Below are positions 50,990 through 60,185 of a DNA stretch of 64,000 nucleotides, piece after piece. The position numbers and the translations under genes were made by a program. Source of the DNA: DATLZU01 sp051293835 (GTDB lineage: Bacteria; Nitrospirota; Nitrospiria; Nitrospirales; Nitrospiraceae); contig JBPKMA010000003.1 of NCBI GenBank assembly GCA_051293835.1, positions 186,001 through 250,000 of the forward strand. Direction: 5' to 3'. The notes under the pieces are model-generated. The model made no database searches. It was not told the DNA's origin and saw nothing but the letters and a program-made list of their open reading frames with translations. Each line of letters starts with the position of its first letter. Within the stretch, counting starts at the first letter, position 1.

Positions 50990-51229
50990 ATGGGACTGGT
51001 CAAATTGGTGGAGCCGACTGACATCGGAGAGCTGGCTTTCATCAAGAGTCTGCTGGATGGCAACGGGATCGCCTATGTGGTGCACAACGAACATGTGAAC
51101 AGCCTGTATCCCGGCGTCCCGTTCCTGACCTGCTCGGTTATGGTGGACGAAGCGGAGATCCGACGGGCGGAGACGTTGTTGAGCAAGCTGACGCTGCGGG
51201 AGATCGAAGAAGGCCCTCGCCCGGCCTGA
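50990..51229 (+). CDS. DUF2007 putative signal-transducing protein
   Basis: A 79-aa protein: MGLVKLVEPTDIGELAFIKS, then LLDGNGIAYVVHNEHVNSLY and TCSVMVDEAEIRRAETLLSK. The pattern VxxA..I..LL..GI.y.v.ne......V.V.......A...L is that of DUF2007. No catalytic residues are evident. It lies 6 bases after DUF1499, so they are co-transcribed. The last 157 bases overlap the C-terminal coding end of the BamE-like gene on the opposite strand. Confidence 0.78.
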   Translation: MGLVKLVEPTDIGELAFIKSLLDGNGIAYVVHNEHVNSLYPGVPFLTCSVMVDEAEIRRAETLLSKLTLREIEEGPRPA

Positions 51230-51735
51230 ACCGGAACCGTGTCAAAACGGCCTTGCGGGAGCTGCGGCGATCCGGTCGTCGGCTTGGTCGGAATCCGCTG
51301 GTCGGAGCCTTGGTACCAACCGCCGACCAGCTTCCCTTCTTCGAAGTAGAGATAGCGGTGTTTCACCACGGCTGCGCTTTCCCAGTCCTCAAAGATCCAT
51401 TCCTCCCGCCGGATGCCGTCTTTCGTGAAGCTGACGTTGATCGTGTTGGGCGAGCCCCAGGCCTGCAAAACCTGCTCGCGGGTCATTCCCACTATCACCC
51501 GATGACTCTGGATGTGCTTCTCGAACGTTGGGTCTAGCAACGGCGGCACGACCTGGGAGGCAATCAGCGCGGCCAAGAACAGGGCGAGGAACGTGTAAAT
51601 CGTGGCACGGACCGGCTTGCGGCAAAGAAACGGTTTGGCCTCTGCCTGCTCTGGAGAAGCTGAACCGACCTGTTCCGCAGCCGGCGATGCCGAGGTGTCC
51701 GGATGGAAGGTCTGTTGTGAGGGAGGAACTCGCAT
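51073..51735 (-). CDS. BamE/SmpA-like single-pass envelope protein
   Basis: A 220-aa protein with one transmembrane helix (about residues 46-65: IYTFLALFLAALIASQVVPP). The SmpA/OmlA-like module follows: VIVGMTREQVLQAWGSPNTI, then REEWIFEDWESAAVVKHRYL and YFEEGKLVGGW, the usual GMtr.eV...lG.P... GkV pattern. The last about 60 residues are encoded antisense to DUF2007 and look artificial, suggesting that the ancestral stop was lost and the frame runs on to 51073. The start MRVPPSQQT is the first ATG; a GTG/TTG upstream is possible. Divergent from the next gene by 53 bases. Confidence 0.7.
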   Translation of the reverse strand: MRVPPSQQTFHPDTSASPAAEQVGSASPEQAEAKPFLCRKPVRATIYTFLALFLAALIASQVVPPLLDPTFEKHIQSHRVIVGMTREQVLQAWGSPNTINVSFTKDGIRREEWIFEDWESAAVVKHRYLYFEEGKLVGGWYQGSDQRIPTKPTTGSPQLPQGRFDTVPVQAGRGPSSISRSVSLLNNVSARRISASSTITEQVRNGTPGYRLFTCSLCTT

Positions 51736-51788
51736 AACCGCGGGACATGTTAACAACCGTTGTTCGGGTGAGTCAAGGAGCCGGCGCC

Positions 51789-52148
51789 ATGTTCGTCGAA
51801 GTGGAAAGCAATCGGAATTGCGAGACGAGCGTGTTTGCTCGCTTCAAAGAAGTCGGGCCGGCCAGGCGAATCATTCAGGTCAAGGCCTATGAACGGAGCT
51901 CTCAGGGGGAATGGTGTTGGATCACCGGGTGGTCTGATGATCCGGAGCGTCCCTGCTGTCCTGCTTACGCTCAGCCTGTCGAGGACTCCGGGGCCGGGCT
52001 GACCTACTTGATCTTCGGCGGCATCTATGGGGTTAGACTGAAACCAGTCTCCTTGGATGAAGCGTGGAGCCTGGAGAGCTGCAACCAGTGGGGTGAACCC
52101 TATCTGTTCTTGGCCGACGTGCGCGATATTCGGTTCGAGGGCGGGTGA
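51789..52148 (+). CDS. conserved hypothetical protein, 119 aa
   Basis: A soluble protein of 119 residues, MFVEVESNRNCETSVFARFK, then RIIQVKAYERSSQGEWCWIT and ending LFLADVRDIRFEGG. Beta-rich with several Trp/Cys, no export signal. AAGGAG lies 8 bases before the ATG at 51789, which decides the start over upstream codons. It converges with the following exported protein gene, their ends 3 bases apart. No family recognised. Confidence 0.6.
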   Translation: MFVEVESNRNCETSVFARFKEVGPARRIIQVKAYERSSQGEWCWITGWSDDPERPCCPAYAQPVEDSGAGLTYLIFGGIYGVRLKPVSLDEAWSLESCNQWGEPYLFLADVRDIRFEGG

Positions 52149-52151
52149 TCT

Positions 52152-52931
52152 TCAGTCCGCGTACTTCGGAACGGGGATCTTCTTGACGGGTTTCGGCGGC
52201 GGAGCCTGCTGCGCGAATTCCTTCGAGAACGGATTCAAGATCGGCTCGTGCGTCAGGCGCTGGCGCTGTCTGACCAGTTGCAGGCTCTGCGCACTGATCT
52301 CCATGCGGTCCACAAGTGCCTGCGTCGTCAGCGGATCCGGCAAGCCCTGCAATGAGAACATCTGAAACGCGAGGGTCCAATCCATGCTCTCCTTGGCTTG
52401 CTCGCGAACAATGAATCGCGCTTGCGGGGAAGGCTCGCCTTTGAATAGCAGAAGCCAGATATTGGAGCGAAAAGCTGGCGTGTTGGGATCTTCGGACGGT
52501 TTGAACTCGGGAACTAACTCGGGCACCTTCGCGATAGGAACCGGCGGCGAAAACTCGATGTCCACCAGGCGCACGTACAGGGTCGGGAAGTCGCTCTGGT
52601 CCCTGGGGTCCTGGATGTAGCTGAATGAGTAGCGGACATTCACGCCGTCGCGCTTGTAGGTGTAGACATCTTCGCCGTTCTGCGGCGAGACCAGCCCTTT
52701 AAAATACTTATCCCAGTCCGCCAGCGAATAATAGTTGAAGACGCGCAGAGCCGCTTTGCGGTCTCGCACGGCCTGGGGAGGACCGAGTTTGTCACGCAAC
52801 TCGGTTTGCGTCAGCCCGAGGAAGCCGTCTTCGAAATAGGGCGAGGCGGTTGCAAGAATCGGCGCGGAGAGGGCGAAGAGAAAGAACAAAAAAGTCAGAG
52901 AAGCGAGGCGCTGTACCATACGCAGGAACAA
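52152..52931 (-). CDS. exported hypothetical protein, 259 aa
   Basis: A secreted or periplasmic protein with signal peptide LASLTFLFFLFALSAPILAT ending near residue 28. The mature part begins SPYFEDGFLGLTQTELRDKL and resembles a SmpA/BamE-like turn (LGPPQAVRDRKAALRVFNYY). It continues with VYTYKRDGVNVRYSFSYIQD and LYVRLVDIEFSPPVPIAKVP, and ends in a Pro/Lys-rich tail (PPPKPVKKIPVPKYAD). AGGAGA lies 6 bases before a TTG at 52931; the ATG at 52919 is 12 bases on and lacks its own site. Function unknown. The RND pump operon ends 56 bases upstream on the same strand. Confidence 0.68.
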   Translation of the reverse strand: MFLRMVQRLASLTFLFFLFALSAPILATASPYFEDGFLGLTQTELRDKLGPPQAVRDRKAALRVFNYYSLADWDKYFKGLVSPQNGEDVYTYKRDGVNVRYSFSYIQDPRDQSDFPTLYVRLVDIEFSPPVPIAKVPELVPEFKPSEDPNTPAFRSNIWLLLFKGEPSPQARFIVREQAKESMDWTLAFQMFSLQGLPDPLTTQALVDRMEISAQSLQLVRQRQRLTHEPILNPFSKEFAQQAPPPKPVKKIPVPKYAD

Positions 52932-52986
52932 CGTATGTCTCCTAAACAATATCGTACTGAGCGGATCGGGTGATGTCAAGGCAACT

Positions 52987-54432
52987 TCAGGACGGCACCT
53001 GGCTGGCGTCGGCCGTGCCATTCGGAGGCCAACCTCCCCCCAGCGCCCGATACAGTTGGACGATCGAGACCAGATGAAGCCGGTGCGATGAGATCAACGC
53101 CAGCTCCGCCTCGAAAAGATTGCGCTGCGCAATCAGGACATCGAGATAGTTCGCCACGCCGCCCTTGTAGCGGAGATTGGCCAGGTTCAGGGCTGACCTA
53201 AGCGCAGCCACTTGCTGGGCCTGTGCTTCCCGCTGTTCACGAGCCGTCTTCACGGCCACCAACGCGTCTTCCACCTCGCGAAAGGCGACGAGGATCCGCT
53301 GCTCATACTGTGCGAGAGCCTGGCGGGCCTGCGCTTCGACGGCTTCCTGTTGGAACCCGAGAGCCTGGGCGTTGATCAACGGCGCGGTCAGACCGGCGCC
53401 GGCCTCGAAGAACTGACCGCCGGCGCGCCCGCCACCCTTGACCAAGTTCGTCAGGGCTGGGTTGGCGATGCCGAAGATCGATGTCAAGCTGATCTTTGGA
53501 AAGCGATCCGCTTTGGCGGCGCCGATCCGCGCCGTCACGGCATGCAATTCCTGTTCAGCCTGTACGATATCGGGGCGGCGCTGCAACAGTTCGGACGGAA
53601 GACCTGGCGGCACATCCGGCGGCATCACCTGTTCTGTCAGGGACAAGCCGCGCTTGATTGGCTGCGGGTTCTGGCCCAGCAGCACGCTCAGCTCGTTCTC
53701 CTTTTGGACCACCTGCCGTTCCAGTTCCGCTGTCCGCGCGGCCGCATTGGCCCGCTCCGCTTCGAATTGATCCGCGTCCAACTTGGAGATGACCCCTTGC
53801 CGCAAACGAGCCTGCGCGATGCGCACCGACTCTTCCCAGGACTTGAGCGTTCGCCTCGCGATGTCGAGCTGCATATCGAACTGGAGCAGGTCGAAATAGG
53901 CTTGAGCGACGCTGCTGACCAGATCCAGGATGACGGCGCGCCGGTTTTCTTCGCGCGCCAGCAGATCGGAAAGGCCGGCCTCGGTCGCCCGGCGGATGCG
54001 TCCCCAGATGTCCACTTCCCAACTGAGATTGGCCTGCAGGTAGTAGGCAAAAGGGTTGGGGAACCCGGGGAACGTAAAGGTGGTCTGGCGGCCAAAGACT
54101 GGGGCGTTGGCGGAACCGTTGATCTGCGGGGCAAAGTCCGTCCGCGCGATCATCAGCCGCGCCTGATACTCGTCGATCGTGGCCAGGACGCGCTTGAGAT
54201 CCTTGTTCTCGTTGAGAGCCGTGCGGATGAGCCGCTGGAGTTGCTGGTCCCGCAGCAGGTCCCACCAGGGCAGATTGGCGAGCGACTCTGGTCCCGACTC
54301 GGGGGCCATGCGGAATGTTTCGGGCATTGGGATTGACGGCCGCTGGTAGTCAGGCCCCAGTGCGCACCCGGCGAAGAGTGTGAACCAGAACAGTGACAAG
54401 AAGAAACGACACTGCGATGGCCGCCGCATCAT
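52987..54432 (-). CDS. RND efflux outer-membrane channel lipoprotein (OprM/NodT family)
   Basis: A 481-aa TolC-like trimeric channel. The signal peptide ends in the lipobox FAGC (FWFTLFAGCALGPDYQRP), followed by the family's P...P...f motif. Two repeated outer-membrane efflux domains cover about 60-250 and 270-460: LPWWDLLRDQQLQRLI with NENKDLKRVLATIDE, and LPSELLQRRPDIVQAEQEL with VTARIGAAKADRFPKISL. The start ATG overlaps the RND stop by one base (TGATG). GGAGGAAG sits 5 bases before it. It completes the tripartite pump with the two genes upstream. Confidence 0.94.
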   Translation of the reverse strand: MMRRPSQCRFFLSLFWFTLFAGCALGPDYQRPSIPMPETFRMAPESGPESLANLPWWDLLRDQQLQRLIRTALNENKDLKRVLATIDEYQARLMIARTDFAPQINGSANAPVFGRQTTFTFPGFPNPFAYYLQANLSWEVDIWGRIRRATEAGLSDLLAREENRRAVILDLVSSVAQAYFDLLQFDMQLDIARRTLKSWEESVRIAQARLRQGVISKLDADQFEAERANAAARTAELERQVVQKENELSVLLGQNPQPIKRGLSLTEQVMPPDVPPGLPSELLQRRPDIVQAEQELHAVTARIGAAKADRFPKISLTSIFGIANPALTNLVKGGGRAGGQFFEAGAGLTAPLINAQALGFQQEAVEAQARQALAQYEQRILVAFREVEDALVAVKTAREQREAQAQQVAALRSALNLANLRYKGGVANYLDVLIAQRNLFEAELALISSHRLHLVSIVQLYRALGGGWPPNGTADASQVPS

Positions 54433-57400
54433 CAGACTTCCTCCCGTGCTCCAACCGGCTCGGGTTCCTCGACCGAGTCAACGGTCCCGGGCGGATGAGT
54501 TGACTCAGCCGGCCGACCGGGAATCATCTTTCTGACCATCACGTAGAACAGTGGAACGAAGAAGGGTGCGAGGAACGTCGCCGCCAGCATCCCGCCGAGG
54601 ACGCCCGTGCCGATAGACTGTCGGCTTGCTGCACCGGCGCCCGTTGCAAAGACCAGGGGAATTACGCCCCCGATGAACGCCATAGAGGTCATCACGATGG
54701 GGCGGAACCGGAGCCGGGCTGCTTCCAGGGCGGCGCGCATCAATGGCTGTCCGTGCCAGTACCGATGATTGGCGAATTCGACGATCAGGATCGCGTTCTT
54801 GGCGGCCAGACCGATCAAGGTCACCAGGCCGATCTGGACATAGATGTCGTTGGTCATGCCGCGGACCCAGACCGCGCCGAGTGCCCCGACCACCCCGAAC
54901 GGCACTACGAGGATCACCGCCAGCGGTACGGCCCAACTCTCGAACTGGGCTGCGAGCACCAGGAACACCATGAGCAGGCCGAAGCCGAACGCCAAGACCG
55001 ATTTGCGGCCGGCTCTGGCCTCCTGGTACGAGATGCCGCTCCAGTCGAGCGCATAGCCCTGAGGAATGAGAACTTCTTGGGCGACACGCTCGAGCGCTGC
55101 CAGGGCTTGTCCGGAACTGTAGCCTGGGGCGGCGGCACCCAGCACGAGCGCCGTGTTATACCCGTTGAAGTGGGTGACAGGATCCGGTCCGCTGTGAAAC
55201 GTCGTCGTGACCACAGTGTCGAGCGGAACCATGCGAATCCCCTCGGATCCCGCCGCGCGCACATAAATTTTGCTGATGTCCTCGGGCCTGGACCGATATT
55301 GCGGGTCGGTGTCGGTCAACACGCGGTACACGCGACCGAACTTGATGAAGTCGTTCACGTAATAGTTCCCCCAGAACGCTTGGAGCGTATCGAAGACCTC
55401 CGAGATCGGCACGCCGAGGGCCTTGGCCCGTTCTCGATTGATCTCGGCATGCAGCCTCGGCGATGTCACGCGGAAGCTCGTCCCAATCGTGCCGATGGCA
55501 GGATCCTGCCGGGCCTTGGCGATGAACTGTTGCGCGACCGCTTCGAATTTCCGGAAGTCGCCGCCGCTGGGGTCCTGGATCTGTGCTGAAAACCCGCCGG
55601 TTGCGCCGAGGCCACGGATCGATGGAGCGTTGAACGCTAGGATCAGCGCCTCGGGAATCTGTGCGAACTGGCCGAAAGCTCGTCCGATCAGCGTCTGGAC
55701 GTGTCCTTCGCGTCCCGGGCGCGTATCCCAGTGGTTCAGCGGAGTGAAGATCGTCGCCGTGTTCCCGCCCCGCGTGCCGAACACGAAGTTCTGCCCGATC
55801 AGGGCGTCGGTGCTGTGGATGGCCGGAATCGAAAGATAGAACCGCTCGAGTTTGCCGACCACCTCGCGCGTGCGCTGTTTGGATGCGCCGTCCGGAAGCT
55901 GGATGATCGTGATGAAGTAGCCTTGATCCTCATCAGGCAGGAATCCCTGCGGCAGCCTCAGGATCAAGCCGAGAGAAGCAACGATCAGCACCCCGAACAC
56001 AGCGAAAGCCAACCCCACCCGGCTGAGCACCTGGCCCACGCCTCCCAAGTACCGCTCCCGAGCCCAATCAAAGACGCGATTGAACGCGGCGAAGAAGCGG
56101 TTGGGAGAGTCCTGCTGTCCCGGCTTGAACAACACGGCCGCCAGCGCGGGACTGAGCGTCAGCGCCACCAAGCCGGAAATGATCACGGATACGGCGATCG
56201 TGATGGCGAATTGCTTGTACAACTCCCCGGTGATACCGCCCAGAAAGCCGACCGGCACGAAGACGGCGCAGAGAACCAGCACGATCGCGATGACCGGCGC
56301 CGTCACTTCGGCCATCGCCCGCTTCGCTGCTTCTTTAGAGGAGCAGCGCTCCTCGCGCATGTGCCGCGCCACGTTTTCTACGACCACGATCGCGTCGTCC
56401 ACGACGATACCGATTGCGAGCACCAGGCCAAACAGCGTGACCGTGTTGATCGAAAAGCCGAGCGCCGCCATGCCGGCGAAAGCGCCGATCAGGGAAACCG
56501 GGACAGCGACGGCCGGGATGATGGTGGCTCGCCACGACTGCAGGAACAGATACACGACGAGGATGACTAGCACCAAGGCCTCGAACAATGTCTTGACGAC
56601 CTCCTTGATCGAGACGTCGACGAATTTCGTCGTGTCGTAGGGAATGTCGTAGTGCACCCCGGCTGGGAACATCTTGCTCAATTCGGCCATTTTGGTGCGA
56701 ATCCGCTGCGCTGTCTCGAGTGCGTTTGCGCCGGGCGCCAGGAAGGTGATCAGGAACGTGGTCGGCCGGCCCTTAAACCGGCCTTCCAGATCGTAGGATT
56801 GTGGCCCCAGTTGCACCCGCGCGATATCCTTCAAGCGCACCGTCGAACCGTCCGGCAGAGCGCGAACGATCAGCTGTTCGAACTCCGAAACTTCGCTCAG
56901 CCGTCCGCGGGTGATCACTGGAATCGTCAGCTCGGTTCCGGGAGCCGCCGGTTCGCGACCCACCATGCCGGCGGGGAAGTCCCGGTTTTGCTCTCGGATC
57001 GTATTAATCACGTCGCTGGGCGTGAGGCTGAGCTGGGCCATGCGGACCGGATCCATGATGATCCGCATACTGTAGTCCTGCCCGCCGAAGACAAAGGCGT
57101 CGCCGACCCCCTTCAGCCGCTTCACGTCGTCCAGAATGCGGAGAATCGCGAAGTTCGACAGGAAGAACTGATCGTAGCGGGGATCCTCCGACTCGATCGT
57201 GATGACCAGGAGCAGATCCGGCGATGTTTTCTTGATCGAGATCCCTCGGCGGATCACCTCCTGCGGAATCTGCGGCTCGGCCAGATTCACCCGGTTCTGG
57301 GTTTGGACCTGCGCGATGTCCACGTCCGTTCCGATCTCGAACGAGAGCTTGATCGTGACATGCCCGTCGTTCGTGCTTGTGGAATCGTAGTAGAGCAGGT

Positions 57401-57623
57401 TGTCGATGCCCGGAAGCTGCAGCTCGATCGGGCGGGCCACGGCCTCCGCCGCGACCTCCGCGCTCGCGCCCGGATAGTCGGCATCGATCTGAACGACCGG
57501 CGGAGCGATGTTCGGGAACTGTGCGATGGGGAGGTTGAACATCGCGACCAACCCCACCACCACGATGATCATGGAGACGACGGCCGAAAAGATCGGCCGG
57601 TCGATGAAAAAGTTCACGCTCAC
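54432..57623 (-). CDS. RND multidrug efflux inner-membrane pump (AcrB/MexB, HAE1 family)
   Basis: A 1063-aa proton/drug antiporter, full length. MSVNFFIDRPIFSAVVSMII is the classical N-terminus. The proton-relay Asp pair is in GIVVDDAIVVVENVARHMRE (TM4), and VPVGFLGGITGELYKQFAIT and GYFITIIQLPDGASKQRTRE follow. TM10-12 include GLAAKNAILIVEFAN. Twelve helices and two large periplasmic porter/docking loops are present. The GTG start overlaps the membrane-fusion gene (GTGA). The Phe-rich hydrophobic type suggests broad multidrug export; exact substrates unknown. Confidence 0.96.
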   Translation of the reverse strand: MSVNFFIDRPIFSAVVSMIIVVVGLVAMFNLPIAQFPNIAPPVVQIDADYPGASAEVAAEAVARPIELQLPGIDNLLYYDSTSTNDGHVTIKLSFEIGTDVDIAQVQTQNRVNLAEPQIPQEVIRRGISIKKTSPDLLLVITIESEDPRYDQFFLSNFAILRILDDVKRLKGVGDAFVFGGQDYSMRIIMDPVRMAQLSLTPSDVINTIREQNRDFPAGMVGREPAAPGTELTIPVITRGRLSEVSEFEQLIVRALPDGSTVRLKDIARVQLGPQSYDLEGRFKGRPTTFLITFLAPGANALETAQRIRTKMAELSKMFPAGVHYDIPYDTTKFVDVSIKEVVKTLFEALVLVILVVYLFLQSWRATIIPAVAVPVSLIGAFAGMAALGFSINTVTLFGLVLAIGIVVDDAIVVVENVARHMREERCSSKEAAKRAMAEVTAPVIAIVLVLCAVFVPVGFLGGITGELYKQFAITIAVSVIISGLVALTLSPALAAVLFKPGQQDSPNRFFAAFNRVFDWARERYLGGVGQVLSRVGLAFAVFGVLIVASLGLILRLPQGFLPDEDQGYFITIIQLPDGASKQRTREVVGKLERFYLSIPAIHSTDALIGQNFVFGTRGGNTATIFTPLNHWDTRPGREGHVQTLIGRAFGQFAQIPEALILAFNAPSIRGLGATGGFSAQIQDPSGGDFRKFEAVAQQFIAKARQDPAIGTIGTSFRVTSPRLHAEINRERAKALGVPISEVFDTLQAFWGNYYVNDFIKFGRVYRVLTDTDPQYRSRPEDISKIYVRAAGSEGIRMVPLDTVVTTTFHSGPDPVTHFNGYNTALVLGAAAPGYSSGQALAALERVAQEVLIPQGYALDWSGISYQEARAGRKSVLAFGFGLLMVFLVLAAQFESWAVPLAVILVVPFGVVGALGAVWVRGMTNDIYVQIGLVTLIGLAAKNAILIVEFANHRYWHGQPLMRAALEAARLRFRPIVMTSMAFIGGVIPLVFATGAGAASRQSIGTGVLGGMLAATFLAPFFVPLFYVMVRKMIPGRPAESTHPPGTVDSVEEPEPVGAREEV

Positions 57624-58831
57624 GTCGACCGCTCCTTGCCGCCTTCAGGCTTTCCTGGCACTTCACCGGGAGTGGATGGAGCCACCCCGTTTTCACGTAC
57701 CGGGATCGGCCGGACCTGCTCGCCCGGTGTGATCCGGTGAATCCCATCCACGATGATCCGCTCGCCGGGCTTAAGGCCCTCTTCGATCAGCCATTGGTTG
57801 CCCTGCCAACTGGCGGCCTTGACTTCGCGAGGCTGAGCGATGTTGCCCTCGCCGACGACGAACACCACCGAGCCGGTCGGTCCCTGCTGGACTGCGCGCT
57901 GGGGCACCAAGACCGCGTCAGTCTTCACAGCACCCAGAAAACGGACTGTGACGAATTGCCCAGGTAGCAACATCCGGTCGGGATTGGGGAAGACGACGCG
58001 GACCGGGCGGGATCCTGTTTCGGTCTTCAGGGCCGGGTCCAACAGATCCAGCGCACCCTCATGCGGATAGACGGAGCCGTCCAGGAAGATGAGCGTGGCG
58101 CGCAATTGGCGAAGTCCCGGATCTTTGATCCGTTTCGCCTCGATGTCGCGGCGCCGCTTCAGCAAAAAACTCTCCGGCGCGTTGACGATCACGTACATGG
58201 GATCCACCTGATGGATGATCGTGAGCAAGTCGGTCTGGGCGGAGATCAAGCGTCCTTCGTAGACTCTGGTCCGCTCGATCAGCCCGTCGATCGGTGCCAC
58301 GATGAGCGTGTTGTCGAGATCGAACTTCGCCTTCACCAAATCGCCTCGAGCTGCTTCTAAGGCCGCCTTGGCCGCCAATTCTTCGGCCACTGCATCATCG
58401 ACGTCTTTCTGGCTCACAGCCTGCTCCGCCAGCAACGGTTTGACCCGGGCAAGGTTCTGCTTGGCCTGCACCAACCGCGCTTCGGCCTGTGCGACTTTTG
58501 CTTTGGCGCTGAGCACCGCCGCCTGGAACGGCACGGGATCGATCTGATACAGGCGATCGCCTTTCTTGACGTCGTGCCCTTCCTGGAAGAAGCGCGCTTT
58601 CAGGATGCCGGTCACTTGCGAGCGGATTTCGACAGGTCGGGAAGACTCGGCTTGGCCGATGAATTCTGGTTCGTCCGGTATGGTCTGCGTCGAGACCGTA
58701 ACGACCTGGACCTCCGGAATCGGACGAGGTGGCGTCGAAGCCGCGTTTTCCTTGCATCCGTGGAGGCCTGCGGCGGCCATTCCCGCCAAAACGACGGCGG
58801 CCAAGTTGAGCGATCCGGTTGGGGAAGTCAT
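57620..58831 (-). CDS. RND efflux membrane-fusion protein (AcrA/MexA type)
   Basis: A 403-aa periplasmic adaptor, a lipoprotein with lipobox LHGC (AGMAAAGLHGCKENAAST). The lipoyl and hairpin domains include EFIGQAESSRPVEIRSQVTG, then RFFQEGHDVKKGDRLYQIDP and a coiled coil VAQAEARLVQAKQNLARVKP. The beta-barrel part shows VDPMYVIVNAPESFLL; the C-terminal membrane-proximal domain has VLVPQRAVQQGPTGSVVFVV and ERIIVDGIHRITPGEQVR. It opens the pump operon; its promoter should lie before 58832. No local TetR/MarR-type regulator gene is nearby. Confidence 0.94.
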   Translation of the reverse strand: MTSPTGSLNLAAVVLAGMAAAGLHGCKENAASTPPRPIPEVQVVTVSTQTIPDEPEFIGQAESSRPVEIRSQVTGILKARFFQEGHDVKKGDRLYQIDPVPFQAAVLSAKAKVAQAEARLVQAKQNLARVKPLLAEQAVSQKDVDDAVAEELAAKAALEAARGDLVKAKFDLDNTLIVAPIDGLIERTRVYEGRLISAQTDLLTIIHQVDPMYVIVNAPESFLLKRRRDIEAKRIKDPGLRQLRATLIFLDGSVYPHEGALDLLDPALKTETGSRPVRVVFPNPDRMLLPGQFVTVRFLGAVKTDAVLVPQRAVQQGPTGSVVFVVGEGNIAQPREVKAASWQGNQWLIEEGLKPGERIIVDGIHRITPGEQVRPIPVRENGVAPSTPGEVPGKPEGGKERST

Positions 58832-59021
58832 GGCGCGATCTCCTCTGTCTCCAGACCCATCGGTGAACGAGTCCGACGGTTCGTCCGTAAGCCCGGTGAT
58901 TCTACCGATTTCACTGCCGGCCCAACAAGGTGGAGCGCCAACAGGATCACCAGGAGGAAGGGAGGAAGGGAAAAACGACGGTCATGGACACGATCGACCA
59001 CGACATGGATCACTCCCGCTC

Positions 59022-59333
59022 TTACGTGTTTCGCGCGGACCTTTCAGACGGGCGCCAGCAATGTCCCGCCTGCGTGATCTCTTCCACAATGCACCGGGTC
59101 AGACAGCCCGTCGCCCGCAACGTGATCCCGTGCTGCCACAGCTCAAGAAGAAGCGCCTTTCCGTTCTCGTCGATGAACGTGACGTCATTGAGATCGACCG
59201 AGACCTGGCCCTCGCGCGAGGCGCCGATCTGCCCCCAACACCGTTTCAGTTCTTCGACCCACGGACCTGCCAACCGGCCGGCCAGCTCTAGGGTCGTCCC
59301 TGCGGCATCGTGATGGACGGACACTTTCAGCAT
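59022..59333 (-). CDS. STAS-domain protein (anti-sigma-factor antagonist-like)
   Basis: A 103-aa single STAS domain: MLKVSVHHDAAGTTLELAGR, then LAGPWVEELKRCWGQI and VSVDLNDVTFIDENGKALLL, whose DENGK loop corresponds to the D-S-G phospho-site loop of SpoIIAA-like proteins. Here the usual Ser is Asn (DENG), so regulation by serine phosphorylation seems unlikely; a structural or lipid-type (MlaB-like) STAS role is possible. The end is basic (PSERSARNT). It lies 191 bases downstream of the divergent-looking fusion-protein promoter area on the same strand, and is followed by no other intact gene for about 1.7 kb. Confidence 0.8.
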   Translation of the reverse strand: MLKVSVHHDAAGTTLELAGRLAGPWVEELKRCWGQIGASREGQVSVDLNDVTFIDENGKALLLELWQHGITLRATGCLTRCIVEEITQAGHCWRPSERSARNT

Positions 59334-59439
59334 CGTGTGCGCTCTCGTTCCGATATTCTTCGCCGGATGGGGATCGGCTCCGACCTCGACGGTCGGCGAA
59401 CTCGTTCAACAACCGGCAAGAGAGGCAACAAAACAACGG

Positions 59440-60050
59440 GCAACAAGTGCGATATGAACACCGCCATCCACGACATGGTCTCTGTGCCTTTCCAATTGAT
59501 CGTTCGACGCCGATTGGGGGTAGCCGTTTGCCGCATCACTCGGCTGTGGAGGAGTTGCGATTCCACCGAGCGGTCGAGGACGGCCCGCGAATCGACGTTC
59601 AGACTGCGATCCAGTTTCGCGCCCACCGCCCGGGCGACGATGATGATCCGCTGATTGACCTTCTCTTGAAACGGGCCCTCTGCCGGCGTGTTATCGCGAA
59701 ACGCCTGCCTGGTCAGTGAGACGATCAGGCGACCCATGGCCCATTGGGAAGTCTGTGGCAACATCTTGCTTGGATCAGTCCGATACACGCCTGGAGATAT
59801 ACGGTTCACCGAGCCCGTGGCGCTGGTGAACAGCCGGGGTGCCGCTGTCTGAGCAGCGCATCCGCGACGATGGCCTGGCCCACGATCGGCTGGACCCAGC
59901 GCAAGGCGATTTGAAAATCCGAGGAATCGCTCGCTCCGCAGACGGCCAGGCTCGTTCCGACGCCATAAAGCTGGGCCTCCGGTCCAGGGTGTGCTCCATC
60001 GTCTTCTGTGCTTTCGCCCTGTACCCTGAGCAATCATTGTTCCATAGCCT
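59440..60050 (-). pseudogene. disrupted exported protein of unknown family
   Basis: The minus strand reads AQLYGVGTSLAVCGASDSSD, then IALRWVQPIVGQAIVADALL in one frame (about 59990-59850) and, after a frameshift near 59840, LFTSATGSVNRISPGVYRTD with MLPQTSQWAMGRLIVSLTRQ and IIIVARAVGAKLDRSLNVDS in another. The YGVGTS beginning loosely recalls LPP20-type outer-membrane proteins. The halves look protein-like only in these frames. I cannot assign it with confidence; a chance long GC-rich frame is the alternative. Confidence 0.3.
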
Positions 60051-60151
60051 CTCGCTTGTCGAGATCACCATTGCAGCCTATTAGAAGAAGGGAATTCACA
60101 TGGCTATGGCAAGGAGCGGTGAGGAAGGCAGAGAAGTGACGACAGTAGCTT

Positions 60152-60185
60152 CGCCGATATCTCGGCGGATGCCGAAATATCGGCA
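60152..60185. promoter_or_regulatory. tandem palindromic operator-like sites
   Basis: Two 16-base palindromes, CGCCGA-TATC-TCGGCG (60152-60167) and TGCCGA-AATA-TCGGCA (60170-60185), share the half-site GCCGA/TCGGC and are centred 18 bases apart. A larger inverted repeat GCCGATAT/ATATCGGC spans both. This is the geometry of paired binding sites for a dimeric regulator. No intact gene starts directly beside them: upstream is the STAS/unknown region and downstream is the PfpI remnant on the other strand. The regulator is unknown; a sigma-54 activator lies 2.4 kb away. Confidence 0.5.

Noticed and set aside
53212..56570. Long plus-strand frames opposite the RND pump operon
   Set aside because: Antisense to well-conserved pump genes; composition and lack of ribosome sites show that they are shadows.
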